The notes beneath the pieces were generated by a model. It was not told the DNA's origin, did no database searches, and saw only the letters and a program-made list of their open reading frames with translations. From the NCBI GenBank assembly GCA_031761405.1, contig JASEVX010000005.1, forward strand, positions 31,111,127 through 31,175,126: a stretch of DNA of 64,000 nucleotides. The letters run 5' to 3'. Below, one piece after another: positions 41,790 to 53,422 of this stretch. Both the position numbers and the translations under genes were made by a program. The stretch is from Serripes groenlandicus. Its lineage: Eukaryota > Mollusca > Bivalvia > Cardiida > Cardiidae. Positions within the stretch are counted from its first letter, which is position 1; each line of letters starts with the position of its first letter.

Positions 41790-42189
41790 GAACAGTGTCA
41801 ATCTTGATTACAGGCTAATCTGGATTTACACTGCTAACAAATGTCTAGTAATACCGTTTCCCATGGACTAGTTTACATAAATGACCACCACTTATTGAAT
41901 CTTTATATGATAAAATTGTTAATGTCACACTTTATGGTGTATTTGATAGATGTTTATATTCATATTTGTATCTGTATGTTGTTTATGATGAATTCACTCT
42001 ATAAATATGTACCTCACTGAATTTATACTATTGCAGATATACATGCATCACTTAATAGAATAGTCATGTAAGTACCCACAACAGTTGCGTACACTGATGG
42101 AATGCATTTGCATTTAGTAATAGCTTAAAAAATGTCAAAATTACTTCTCATATATACATGCATTGGAATAACTTCTTCAGCTTCAGATT
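41790..42189. other. No feature recognised
   Basis: AT-rich non-coding DNA. Confidence 0.4.
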
Positions 42190-42418
42190 TTAACCCTTTC
42201 ACACATACAACAAATCTGCAGCAGATGACTTTGAAAACATCGCAACAATAACATGGAAAATCTCCCTTTATGAAGACATACTTATTGAATAGAGTTGAAA
42301 ACATTTTGTCAAAAGAAGAAATTTCTCGTATTGAGCAATTTCTTCTTTTGTCACAAAGTTTTCAAAAGTCGTCTTCTGCAGAGGTGTCAGAAAGGGTCTT
42401 CATGATGGAAAGGGGTCG
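42190..42418 (+). mobile_element. Family A MITE
   Basis: TTAACCCTTTCACACATACA at left; the right end 'atgatggaaaggggt' is mutated. Confidence 0.75.
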
Positions 42419-42739
42419 ATTATGCTTCTGACCAAGTCCAGTCCATCCATGTGTAACTATCGTAAGACAAGAACAATAACTCTATGTAGAGCATAAATTT
42501 TAACAGCCCAACAGATCCAGCACAGAAATATTGATTTAAAATTGTGCTTCCTTATTTTTTGTATACACCTCAGCACTGTGTAAATTGGTATACAAAGAAT
42601 CTGTCTGATGTGTTTTATTGTCTTAATAATAGTATTGACCAAGTGTTGCGTTTCTAAATGTATAGTGTGTACAGGTTGTAAGAACTTGTTTAACAATCAA
42701 TGTAGAATAAATCATGTAGGACTACTATTATCATCAGAT

Positions 42740-42935
42740 GTTACAAGTTGATGGACAGCGAAAGCTCTGATGAGCTCAGATTAAGATGGCTTGTTTCAAA
42801 TGTGTTGGCCTCTCTAACCAAAGGTCCCATGTTTGAAGCCGGTGATGAACAGTTTCTGCCTTTAAGGAGTACTGGTTAAGTCTCCAGGAAACAGGCATCG
42901 AGTGTGATTAATATAACCTGAAAGCTTGTTTAGCA
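42740..42935 (+). mobile_element. Probable SINE (type 3-like)
   Basis: The tRNA-like head is 'gatgagctcagattaagatg' and 'cccatgtttgaagccggtga'; the body has 'aagtctccaggaaacaggca'. Similarity to the other SINEs is weak. Confidence 0.4.
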
Positions 42936-43202
42936 TTCAATTTAAAATAAAAAGGTTTAAACTGAATTAATGTATGCTAATATATGAATTCCTTGATATT
43001 GATGATTAGTATGTTCATGTATTTGTTTGTTGTCTGTCAGTCGAAACTTTTAGAATCATTGTATAAATAGATATACCCATGTTTTTTCTGTGCTATATTC
43101 TTTTCTTTCTATTAAACGACCTTTTTATTATTATAGTGTCACCTGCCTCAGTAAGGGGACATATAAATATCAATTTCTGTTGATTCATCTATCTGTCTGT
43201 TT
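42936..43202. other. No feature recognised
   Basis: AT-rich DNA without repeats shared in this window. Confidence 0.35.
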
Positions 43203-44548
43203 TTAACCCTTTCCCTATATAGACGCTTTCTGGCACCTCTGCAGCAGACGGCTTTCTGAAAACAGTGACAAAAGAAGAAATTGCTCAAAACAAGCAATTT
43301 CTCCTTTTGACACAATTTTTAGCTCTACTGGCCAAAGGCCAGAAGGTCTTATGTCGTGGCGATGTGTCCGTCGTCCGTGCGTGCGTCCGTCCGTCCGTAA
43401 ACAATTTCTTGTTAACACGATACAGTCTTCTTTCCTTTCGAAAACCAGCCAGATCCGCCCATGCATGACTGGATTATGGCCCTTGAAATGGTCAAAATTG
43501 CTATAAAAGAGCTTGTTAACACGATACAGTCTTCACGTTTGATTGTATCTCAACCAAACTTATACAGTAGTTAGATATCCATGAGAGCTCGGTTCCTTTC
43601 GAAAACCAGCCAGATCCGCCCATGCATGACTGGATTATGGCCCTTGAAATGGTCAAAATTGCTATAAAAGAGCTTGTTAACACGATACAGTCTTCACTTT
43701 TAATTGTATCTCAACCAAACTTATACAGTAGTTAGATATTCATGAGAGCTCGGTTCCTTTCGAAAACCAGCCAGATCCGCCCATGCAAGACTGGATTATG
43801 GCCCTTGAAATGGTCAAAATTGCTATAAAAGAGCTTGTTAACACGATACAGTCTTCACTTTTGATTGTATCTCAACTAAACTTATACAGTAGTTAGATAT
43901 CTATGAGAGCTCGGTTCCTTTTGAAAACCAGTCAGATCCGCCCATGCAAGACTGGATTATGGCCCTTGAAATGGTCAAAATTGCTATAAAAGAGCTTGTT
44001 AACACGATACAGTCTTCACGTTTGATTGTATCTCAACCAAACTTATACAGTAGTTAGATATCCATGAGAGCTCGGTTCCTTTCGAAAACCAGCCAGATCC
44101 GCCCATGCAAGACTGGATTATGGCCCTTGAAATTGTCCAAATTGCTATAATTGAGCATGTGAACACAATAGAGGCTCCATTTACTATCTGATCTTCACCA
44201 AACTTAGATAGTAGTTAAATATTGATGAGAGCTTAGTTCCTTTTGAAAACCAGCTAGATCCGCCCATGCAAGACTGGATTATGGCTCATGAAATTGTAAA
44301 AATTGCTATAATACAGCTTGTGAACACAAAAGAGCCTCCATTTACTATACGATCTTCACCATACATACATGCTCTGGATTGAAAATGACCAAAGAACCAT
44401 ACCAGTAGAGCATAGGCCCTCATGGGCCTCTTGTTTCCAATTTTAGTCATAGGTTGTCCATTCAGTTATAAATAGAGATTTTCTATTTTTTGACAAAATA
44501 TGTTCAAAGTTGTCTGCTGCAGAATTATCGTATGAGGGAAAGGGTTAA
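43203..44548 (+). mobile_element. Family A MITE split by a Helentron-like insertion
   Basis: The left half (43203-43315) runs from TTAACCCTTTCCC to 'cttttgacacaa'. The right half (44436-44548) resumes at 'ccaattttagtcataggt' and ends GAGGGAAAGGGTTAA. Joined, they give an ordinary family A copy. Confidence 0.9.
43316..44435 (+). mobile_element. Helentron-like element, AGCTCTACTGG family, nested in family A
   Basis: It has the same ends as 34887-36244 (TTTTTAGCTCTACTGG; CCAGTAGAGC, GGCCCTCATGGGCC, TCTTGTT) but fewer 162-bp units. The first unit is shortened. Insertion is in a T run with no clear target duplication, as expected for this class. Confidence 0.85.
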
Positions 44549-44808
44549 AGGTGACACATGTGCTTCTTTGAGCACTCTTGTTGTTTGATGATTAAATGTA
44601 TGTGCAATCACATGTATGGTCAGATATGTAAAAAATTCTGTTTCAATCAGATATTGTACACGTATTTAAGAATAACAAGTTTTTTATCAAAGACTTGATA
44701 ATGATAGAGCAGATCTGTTACATGTTATAGTATATAGCTATAACAGTTATACATGAAGGTTTGAAAGAGTAATTATGTCATGCTGATACCTGTAGTAGTA
44801 TTCATCTC

Positions 44809-45026
44809 TTAACCCTTTCCCACATAAACCAAATCTGCAGCAGACGACTTTAAAAAGACCTGAAAAAATCTCCATTAAAGATAGCTTAATTGTTAAATAA
44901 AACGGAAAACGTTGTGGCAAAAGGAGAAATTGCTCATCATGAGCAATTTCACCTTTGGCCACAATGTTTTCAAATGTCGTCTGCTGCTATTGCATTAAAA
45001 TGCGTCTGCAAGTGGGAAAGGGTTAA
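44809..45026 (-). mobile_element. Family A MITE
   Basis: TTAACCCTTTCCCACATAAA and AGTGGGAAAGGGTTAA, with a strong hairpin. Confidence 0.88.
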
Positions 45027-45134
45027 TGTGAAGGGGATGTGGAAACAAGTTCCATCAAATACTGTTGTACAAATGATCATGACGGTTTCAATGCAAATGA
45101 GATGTAACTTTATACAATCAATAACCTTAATATG

Positions 45135-45350
45135 TAGATTGCAAATCTGTGTAGCAGACAACTAAAAAAAACATCTTCAAAAACAATGAAAATCTCATAA
45201 ATGAAGATATAAATATTTTAATATACTTGAAGACATTGTGGCAAAAGAAATAAAAACTCATCATGAGCAATTTCTCCTTTTGCCATTATGTTTTTAAACG
45301 TCGTCTGCTGCTGGTGCCTCGAAATGTGTCTGCATTATGGGAAAAGTTTA
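45135..45350 (-). mobile_element. Family A MITE, decayed ends
   Basis: 'tgtgtagcagacaact', hairpin around CTCATCATGAG, and 'cgtcgtctgctgctggtgcc'. Confidence 0.5.
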
Positions 45351-45636
45351 CTTACTACTGGATTTTCTTGTCGCAACAAGCTGGACAGCCATCCACATTG
45401 CTCCTGTCCACCTAGAGCTGTAGTCATTACATGATCAAATTTGATGTGACAGTTTTGTGAAGTAAAGTCTTGTGTTCAAAAGAGATGTGTTCATTTCTAA
45501 GATAGAACTTACTTTGTTGGTCTCTAGTCTGTTAGAAGTGGAGGTGTCTTGGGCAGTAGCTCCCAGTAAAATACAGGTATAATAAAATGCAACAAACATT
45601 TACATGTCTTATTCTTAACAATTATGTAGAAACATT

Positions 45637-45790
45637 ATAAACCGTTCCCCATGTACAGAAGAATTGTTATGCTTTTGCAGCAAAGGACTGTTGAACACTT
45701 GGTGGCAAAAGGAGCAATCGATCATAATGAAAATGTCCACATGTTGACACATCTGCAGCAGAAAACTTGAATATGTGGCAAATATCTAAA
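45637..45790 (+). repeat. Family A remnants
   Basis: 'aaccgttccccatgtacag', 'ttggtggcaaaaggagcaat' and 'gacacatctgcagcagaaaa'. Confidence 0.4.
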
Positions 45791-46205
45791 AAAATATACT
45801 CATTGAATTTCATATAGAAAATCTAAAAAATATACTTGAAAGATCCTTGAATTTCTTATAGAAAAATCAAAAAAAGATAGACTTGAAAGGTCCTTGAGTC
45901 TCATATAGAAAATGTAAAAAATATACTTGAAAGGTCCTTGAATTTCATATAGAAATATTCATGAAAGGTCCTTGAATATTTTATAGAAAAGTTTAAAAAA
46001 TATACTTAAAAGGTCCTTGATTCTCATATAGAAATTTAAAAAAAAAAAATACTTAAAAGGTCCTTGAATTTTTATATAGCAAATCTTAAAAAAATATACT
46101 TAAAAGTTATTCTAAAAGATATACTTGAAAGGTTTGAAAGTTTCATATTGAAAATCGATTAAAATATGCTTGAAAGGTCCTTGAATTTCATATAGAAAAT
46201 AGAGT
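45790..46205 (+). repeat. Degenerate tandem repeat of about 45 bp
   Basis: About nine units built on 'gaaaggtccttgaatttcat' plus 'atagaaaatctaaaaaatat'. Units vary in length by poly-A changes. Confidence 0.7.
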
Positions 46206-46670
46206 GAGAACTGTATAAAATGTTTTCTAGGCTCTTCCTCCTTGGAATGAGTTATCTCTACAACAGATTTTGGGGAAAAGGGAAATTCCCCAAAGTTTTT
46301 CAACTCTATTTTATATTTACTTTTAATTATCCTTAAGTTCCTTTCTTTACATCAGATAATTTTGATGGAAAAAGTCTAAATATTGGGTTTGTAGAAACAA
46401 TAAAAGAGGTAATTAGTTTATCTCAGGATTACGTGGAATGAAATGGAAAAGATTGAAGGTAAACAAGTGCATTGAAAGAATGTTGTAGTCTTACCGTCTT
46501 TGAAATTTCCATGTAAACAAAGCCAGTTCAGGACAAAATTTTCCACAATTTTCTCCCTTAAAAAATGCTCATTTCTTCTATTTAGAATCACATTTTGATG
46601 CATTTCCAGCAGAAGTTTTCATTTATGGAGATTTTTCCATATTTTTGCATATTTAAGAAAGTCGTCTGCT
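46206..46670. other. No feature recognised
   Basis: AT-rich non-coding DNA. Confidence 0.35.
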
Positions 46671-46679
46671 TCTTATGTG

Positions 46680-46876
46680 GCTTATATGACAATTCTGCAG
46701 CAGACGACTTTGAACATCTCTATAATTGAATGGATAACCTATGACTAAAAGTGGAAAACATTGTGGCAAAAGGAGAAATTGCTTGTTTTGAGCAATTTCT
46801 TCTTTTGTCACTATGTTTTCAAAAAGCTGTCTGCTGCAGAGGCATCAGAAAGCATCTATATGAGGGAAAGGGTTAA
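46680..46876 (-). mobile_element. Family A MITE, left end lost
   Basis: It starts at 'atgacaattctgcagcagac' and ends ATGAGGGAAAGGGTTAA. Confidence 0.75.
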
Positions 46877-46921
46877 TAAACAGTACTGTAAAAACAGCCA
46901 TTGCTCAATTAATGTAAGTCA

Positions 46922-47000
46922 AGCCTCAATAGCTCAGTTGTTAACAACAAAGCTTATGAATCCAGGTGTCGGTAGTTCAAACCGTGGTTCAGATTTTCAT
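46922..47000 (+). mobile_element. tRNA-like SINE head fragment
   Basis: 'caatagctcagttgttaaca' resembles an A box and 'ggtagttcaaaccgtggttc' a B box. The body is missing and the stems do not pair well, so it is not called a tRNA gene. Confidence 0.45.
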
Positions 47001-47008
47001 TCTTTTCT

Positions 47009-47188
47009 TTAACCCATTCCCTCATATAGACGCTTTCTGACGCCTCTGTAGCAGACGGCTTTTTGAAAACATAGTGTTTTCCACTTTTAGTCATAGGTTA
47101 TCCATTCAATTATAGAGATTTTCCTTTATTTGACAAAATATGTTCAAAGTCATCTGCTGCAGAATTGTCGTATGAGGGAAAGGGTTAA
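47009..47188 (+). mobile_element. Family A MITE, central hairpin deleted
   Basis: TTAACCCATTCCCTCATATA and TATGAGGGAAAGGGTTAA. The deletion runs from 'gaaaacatagtg' to 'ttttccac', the exact hairpin. Confidence 0.85.
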
Positions 47189-47395
47189 ACCCTTTCCCAC
47201 ATACAACAAACCTGCATCAGACGACTTTTAAAATGACTCTGTCAAAAACTGTCACAAATGAAACAAAAATGATTGAATCAAGTTGAAAGAAAAGAAATTG
47301 CTTATTTTGAGCAGTTTCCCCTTTTGCCACAATGTTTTCAAAAGTCTTCTGCTGCAGAGGCATTAGAAAGAGTCTATACATGGGAAAGGGGTTAA
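47185..47395 (-). mobile_element. Family A MITE, abutting the previous copy
   Basis: It shares the TTAA at 47185-47188 with the copy at left: TTAAACCCTTTCCCACATAC to ATGGGAAAGGGGTTAA. Two copies back to back share one target site. Confidence 0.85.
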
Positions 47396-47453
47396 CAATA
47401 TTACAAACCAACAGAAGATACTCTTTACAGTGTCTTCAGAGGTAGTAGCACTC

Positions 47454-47658
47454 TTAACCCTTTTCCACATGCAGTCGCATCTTGATGCATTATAATACAG
47501 CAGGCTTTTGAAAAATGTAATGAGCAATTTCTCTTCTTGCTATGCTTTCATCTGCACATAATACCGGTAATAGTAAACTTTCATCTATAGAGCGTTTCCA
47601 TATTTTAGCTTACCCGTAGATCTTTTTCAGTTATTTGTTGCATCAGGGAAATAATTAA
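47454..47658 (+). mobile_element. Family A MITE, decayed
   Basis: TTAACCCTTTTCCACATGCA at left; the right end 'catcagggaaataattaa' is degraded and shares its TTAA with the next copy. Confidence 0.55.
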
Positions 47659-47861
47659 CCCTTTCCGACATACAGACACATTTTGACGCCTCTGCAGCAG
47701 ACAACTTTTGAAAACATTGTGGCAAAGGTGAAATTGCTCATGATGAGCAATTTCACCCTTTGCCACAATGTTTTCAACTCTATTTTAATAATTAAACTCG
47801 TTCAGATTTTTCACAGTTTTGAAGGGCGTCTGCAGAGTTGTTGCGTGTGGGAAAGGGTTAA
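47655..47861 (+). mobile_element. Family A MITE
   Basis: TTAACCCTTTCCGACATACA and GTGGGAAAGGGTTAA, with hairpin GTGAAATTGCTCATGATGAG. Confidence 0.88.
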
Positions 47862-48288
47862 ACAGAATTGTAAAATCTGCATTTTTATTTGAACTTCAAT
47901 ACAACCAGACCCCCTTTTTGTCAGAGACATGCACACAATGCTCCTTTCAGTCCTCCACTTGTCCCCAGAAATTTGTCCAAATTGTAGTCATGGCTTATCA
48001 GTCCTGGTAATCAGCTGTATTAATTAATTTGCCATTAACAGGGATTCCCTACTGGGCTACAGTCCCCCATTAGTTATCTCTGTCCGATTCCTGACACCAT
48101 CACAACATTTGCATTGTTTGGCAGTAACATTGCACTGTAGCTTTATCATTGCATTCAGTGTAATATAAAAGCGAAGTCATATTTGTGATTGCTGTTTCTT
48201 TAAGGAGCTTTTGAATAACACTTATAAAGAAGTAAAGATGACTTAATAAAATGTAATAGATCTTTTTTACATTATGACTATTATTTGT
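47862..48288. other. No feature recognised
   Basis: Apparently single-copy non-coding DNA. Confidence 0.35.
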
Positions 48289-48509
48289 TTAACCATTTCC
48301 CTCATACGAAAATTCTGCAGTAGACGCATTTAAACATATTTTGTCAAAATATAGAAAATCTCTATAGTTGAATGACTTAAAGTGGAAAACATTGTGGCAA
48401 AAGGAGAAATTTCTCGTTTTGTGCAATTTCTTCTTTTATCACTATTTTTTAAAAAAAACCTGTCTGCTGCAGAGGCATCAGAAAGCGTCTATATGAGGGA
48501 AAGGGTTAA
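48289..48509 (-). mobile_element. Family A MITE
   Basis: TTAACCATTTCCCTCATACG and ATGAGGGAAAGGGTTAA. Confidence 0.85.
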
Positions 48510-48579
48510 CATTGGATATATGATTTCAGCACAATTTGTTCAGCCTACGAAGTCGTAGAGCTCACATGTTTGTTTTAAG

Positions 48580-48793
48580 TATTGCTTTACCATACACATC
48601 AAATTTGCAGCAGATGACTTTGAAAACGCATTGGCAAAAATATGGAAAATTTCCATTAATGTAAGAGTAATTATTGAATAGAATTGTAGACAATATGACA
48701 AAAACAGAAATTTCTCATAATGAGCAAATATTCTTGTGTAAATAATCTTCTGCACACACGTCAACATTGGTTTGCAAGTGGGAAATAGTTAAG
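48580..48793 (-). mobile_element. Family A MITE, decayed
   Basis: 'accatacacatcaaatttgc', 'agcagatgactttgaaaac', and right end AAGTGGGAAATAGTTAA. A further 5' end fragment (TTAACCCTTTCCCACTGG) lies at 48812-48850. Confidence 0.55.
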
Positions 48794-48850
48794 TAGATTT
48801 ACGTTCACATATTAACCCTTTCCCACTGGCAGACACATTTAATGTCATGT

Positions 48851-49950
48851 TACTTAAAGAAATTTTGGTAAGAATGTGATTTTAATGTAAAGAAAATAGT
48901 TTGAACCTAAGTCATTACGGGTAAGAGATCTACATAAGGTATGCGTAACATAGTGTAAGAATAGAATAAGACGTTCATAAGATAAACATATTTGAGGCAA
49001 AAACATAAGCATTTTATTACCTAGATAAGGATACTGTTTTTGGTCAGATTGTCAATTCTAAGACTAGACCAAATTTAAGAATGTAGTTTAACAGGAGTTG
49101 TTCTCAACTCTTAACAGGTAAGTTGATTTTAAAACTTCTATTTCTTTCAATTTGGGATAATATTAGAATAATTCTAAATGTTCATGAAAAATCCTGGTTT
49201 TAACTTGAAACTGTGCTCTATTGATAGAAAACTTATACTCTTAATGTAAATGAAAGAATTGAAACAATAATGTCATTGCTAAACCTCTTTTAAGAATTTC
49301 TTCTGTTTATTTAAAAAAAAATGCATTGTTATAATTTCTTGTAATACAATCATTTTATGATGTTCAAATTTTGAAATTAGCTAAGTATTTTTAGTTTAAT
49401 TACTTACTATGTGTTATGGTTAAGACAAATGCGGAATACATTCTTAGTCTGTATGGTATTTCTCACATGCAAGCATAAACTGTATATAAGCTCAACCACT
49501 ACATCTGAAAATCCCTATTTTAAGCTTTAATTTCCAAAAATATTTTTATGTTTAAGTTGCAACAGCAGTTCTGACTGTTTTTGATGCATAATATATTTAG
49601 ACCACGCCTTTTGGTCTGTACATGTTGTGGAAAACGTCTTTAAGTTGGCAAATTAGTATGGGTGAGATTGGGGGGAAGTTTCTAGAGGACTTAAAATCCC
49701 AAAACTTATAAATAAACCCCTGCGTCTGCTTGGATGCAGAATGAAATGCTGGTAGATACCTTTTATATGACAGCAATATTGATCACAATAAACACCTATA
49801 TATATATGTTAACACATACAATGAATCTGAAATATACCTGGGCGAAAAAGAAAAGTTAATAAAGTTGAAGATAGATGCTTCCTTACTCCAATGTAACTGC
49901 TAACCCTATCCCTTTGAATTTTTGTATGACCGCCCTCTATTTGCGACCAT
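48851..49950. other. No gene recognised, about 1.1 kb
   Basis: AT-rich, low-complexity non-coding DNA without repeats shared within the window. Confidence 0.4.
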
Positions 49951-50179
49951 TTAACCCTTTCACTCATATGGACGCTTTCTGACGCCTCTGCAGCAGATGG
50001 CTTTTTGAAAACATAGTGACAAAAGAAGAAATTGCTCAAAACGAGCAATTTCTCCTTTAGCCGCAATGTTTTCACTTTTAATCATAGGTTATCCATTCAA
50101 TTATAGAGATTTTCTAGTTTTTGACAAAATATGTTCAAAGTCGTTTGCTGCAGACTTGTCGCATGAGGGAAAGGGCTAA
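49951..50179 (+). mobile_element. Family A MITE
   Basis: TTAACCCTTTCACTCATATG and CATGAGGGAAAGGGCTAA (right TTAA mutated). Confidence 0.85.
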
Positions 50180-50384
50180 GATACTGATGCAGATGACTTT
50201 GAAAACATTGAGATAAAAAGTAGAGTTGCTCATGACAGATGAGCAATTTCTCCATTTGCCACCAAGTTTTCAAATATATTCAATAGTTATACGTTCCTAT
50301 TTAGAGTGTTGCTGCAATTGTCAACATATATTTTCAAAGCGGTCTGCTGCAGATTCGTTGTATAACTATAAGGGAAAGGGTTAA
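50180..50384 (+). mobile_element. Family A MITE, left end lost
   Basis: It abuts the previous copy. 'atgcagatgactttgaaaac', a hairpin with 'gagcaatttctccatttgcc', and right end AAGGGAAAGGGTTAA. Confidence 0.7.
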
Positions 50385-51833
50385 AGCGTATGTTTGTAAG
50401 AGTAAACAATGTTGTTTGAGGAGAAATTTCGTTCCTTTTGCCATAGTGATTTCAAAAAAATTCTGCTACATAGGCTTCAAAATCATACATGCAATTTCTT
50501 CAACTATTATTTAGAGTCGTCTGCTTTGAAAAATATGAACTGAAAGATCTATTTTGTAGAAGACTATAAAGGGACACTTTTAGTAGAGTTGAAATTATTT
50601 CTCTCCTTTCTCCATAATAATTTCAAAACTTGGGTGTATCAGCAAATACAGCAACATCCATCTCTGCATCTTCAAAAGTTCACCCAATACCCTTTTAAAT
50701 GTTTTTTAACAAAAATTCGTCTGCTTTGTATAAATACCTACCAATGCATTTGAGTAATTTGATCCAAATGGACAATATCTGTAAGAAGTTAATTGAAATA
50801 CTCTGTGAATAATTAAAAGACATATTGAACTTCCTGTATATGCATGTTGATTTCTGGTTGCAAATTGCTAGGTTGCTTTTGCGAGAGCAAGTTTTGGGAA
50901 AAAAAGGAGAAAGTGATCGTTATAAGCAATTTCATCTATTTTTATAGTTATTTCAAAATTTGTCTGCAGCAAAGGTATAAAAAGTCATCTGTATCATGAA
51001 GGACTACAATGTATCTATAACCAAGCATTTACAGTATAAATTTATCAATGCATAGGTTGTTGTTTCAGACAAATATTTTACTTTATTACTATTATTATTT
51101 ATTATTATTATTAAATCTACTCTAATTAAGAATGTATATATTTTAATTACAAATATTACAAATATATTGATACTAGAACATTTTGTTGTATTTCTACCAG
51201 AAAAATAATGAAAGATATCTCTTCGGATAAAAACACAGTTATTTAACACAGTTACTCAGGTTAAACCAGCAATGACCAGAGACACTAGTTTGCTTGGGTA
51301 ATAAATCATGACCTGCTGTGCTACAGACACCGTATCTAATTTTATGGGCCTATTATAACAGTATTTAAGATTGGACCAAAAGTTGAAAAAATCCTATTTC
51401 TTGGGGATGTGTGGAGGAGTGCTTTCAGATGTAGGACATTAATGCCCTGATATCTGATAAGGATAATAGTTATTTTATGCATCAAACTGTTTCAGTGGTA
51501 GTTAAATTGTATTTTGTTGGAAATCAAATTAGTGAATGTCAAAATAACAAACACAACAGCTCTATTTTCCTTCTGGAGTGCATTTCAGTTCATTTTAAAT
51601 ACACTGGGTCATTCGACTTGTAAAATAGGTGGAACTTGCATGAGTGGAACTTGCATGAGTTTCGAAGTTATATAAATAAGCTGTCTAATTGCATTTCAGT
51701 CAGAATAAAAACTTAGGAAATCAAAAGTAATCCGAGTAGGGGGAACATGGTTTTGATATTCCATGGGATGACTTGCTTTGAGAACATGGATGAAAGTGTA
51801 TGTAACATCATGCAAACTGTAAACTTGTTTACT
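50385..51833. other. No gene recognised, decayed MITE traces
   Basis: Weak family A traces near 50400-50520 and 50880-51000 ('gtctgctttg', 'gagcaatttc'-like). Otherwise AT-rich DNA, including an ATT-rich stretch near 51085-51115. Confidence 0.4.
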
Positions 51834-52068
51834 TTAACCCTTTCCCATAATACCGGTAAACGCTTTGTGACGCCTTTACAGCAAACGACCTTTGAAAACA
51901 TTGTGACAAAAGAAGAAATTGCTCAAAACAAGCAATTTCTCCTTTAGACACAATGTTTTCAATTTTTTTCAATAATTATACCTTCCTTTATGGGGATTTT
52001 CCATGTTTTTTACCTAGACGTATTGAAAGTCATCTGCTGCAGATTTGTGGTATGTGGTAAAGGGTTAA
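51834..52068 (+). mobile_element. Family A MITE
   Basis: TTAACCCTTTCCCATAATAC and TGTGGTAAAGGGTTAA. Confidence 0.85.
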
Positions 52069-52146
52069 TGGCATCAAAGCTCATGTTTTATAGGGAAAAA
52101 GATACATGCAAAGCAGGTAATTAGATCTGTAATGTTTGCCTTACAC

Positions 52147-52240
52147 CAAGCTCTAGATATGTATTTCATGACAAAAATAATTAGTTTATCCAAAAGCCTT
52201 ATGTTGTTTGTATTCAAAAGTATTGCCTCACTAAGACTTT
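52147..52240. repeat. Family B MITE, left fragment
   Basis: AAGCTCTAGATATG, then 'cttatgttgtttgtattcaa' and 'tgcctcactaagac'. Confidence 0.45.
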
Positions 52241-52283
52241 AAAGTGGAGGGTCCACATCTCGAGTTTGGTAAAAAAAAAAAAC

Positions 52284-52442
52284 ATTTGCACATACAGACA
52301 CATCTGCCGACGTTTACTTTTGAAATCATTGTGGCAAAAGAAGACATTGCTCATAATGTGCAATGTCTTCTTCTGCCACCATGTTATTAAAGATCGTCTG
52401 CTACAGAGGCATCAGAAAGCATCTGTATGTGGGGAAAGTTTA
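52284..52442 (+). mobile_element. Family A MITE, short form
   Basis: It has hairpin AAGACATTGCTCATAATGTG and right end TGGGGAAAGTTTAA; the left end is decayed. Confidence 0.6.
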
Positions 52443-52630
52443 ACACCCCAAATCTAATGATTTGAATATGTGTTACATTTTTTCTTGCTGCTTTAATCAT
52501 GTTTACATTCTTATTCATGATTTAGGATCATTTTTTATGGTGTTGTTTGAATTCACATGTTCAGACCAGAATTAAACTGTAAATGGTTTATCTTTGTCTG
52601 AGTTATAGCATAATTTGTTACAGTCCGGTA

Positions 52631-52848
52631 TTAACCCATTCCCACATACAACAAATCTGCAGCAGACGACTTTGAAAACATAGTGACAAAAACCTGAAAA
52701 ATCTCCAGAAAAGATAGCCTAATTGTTAAATAAATTTGAAAACATTGAGGCCAAAGGAGAAATTGCTCATAATGTGCAATTTCTTCTTCTGCCATCATGT
52801 TTTCAAAAGTCGTCTGCTGCTATCGCATCTGCAGGTGAAAAAGGTTAA
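52631..52848 (+). mobile_element. Family A MITE
   Basis: TTAACCCATTCCCACATACA at left; right end 'aggtgaaaaaggttaa' degraded. Confidence 0.75.
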
Positions 52849-52907
52849 GACCTAAAATCTAGTCCAAATCACTAGATTTGAATATGTGTAACATTTTTGT
52901 TGCTGCT

Positions 52908-53110
52908 TTAACCCTCTCCCATATACAACAAATCTGCAGCAGACGACTTTGAAAACATCTAGGCTAAAACATGGAAAATTCCCATAAATGAAGGTATAAT
53001 TACTGAAAAAAGTGGAAAACATTGTGGCAGAAGGAGAAATTGCCACAATGTTTTTAAAAGCCATCTGCTGCAAGGGCGACAGAAAGCGTCTATATGAGGG
53101 AAAGGGTTAA
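52908..53110 (-). mobile_element. Family A MITE with documented empty site
   Basis: TTAACCCTCTCCCATATACA and ATGAGGGAAAGGGTTAA. The flanks GCTGCT and TCATGT match the uninterrupted GCTGCTTTAATCATGT at 52487-52502. Confidence 0.92.
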
Positions 53111-53422
53111 TCATGTTAACATTCTTATTCATAATTTAGGATCATTATTTTAGGTTATTGTTTGAATTCAGTACAGAATTAAGCTTTAAATGGTTTATTT
53201 CGTCTGAGTTATAGCATAAATTTGTTACAATCAAGTATTAAAGAATAAATGTTTATACAGTGATGATAAACACCTGAAATTTGTGCATTTTGATGATAGT
53301 GCTTTTATAATACTTTAAAATAGGTGTGTGCTGGATTGTGCACCAATTACTGAATGTTGTTTTGTTACATGCATTTTTGTTTTTATTAAATTATACTTTA
53401 CTCACAATGGTTAGTAATTGTC

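Larger units (their letters stand above)
52443..53245 (+). repeat. Tandem duplication of about 190 bp of flank, each copy next to a MITE
   Basis: Copy 1 (52443-52634) and copy 2 (52849-52911 plus 53107-53241) share 'gatttgaatatgtgt', 'tgctgctttaatcatg', 'atttaggatcatt' and 'gtctgagttatagcataa'. Copy 2 is interrupted by a family A insertion at TTAA 52908. Copy 1 keeps that TTAA (52493-52496) uninterrupted. Confidence 0.85.
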
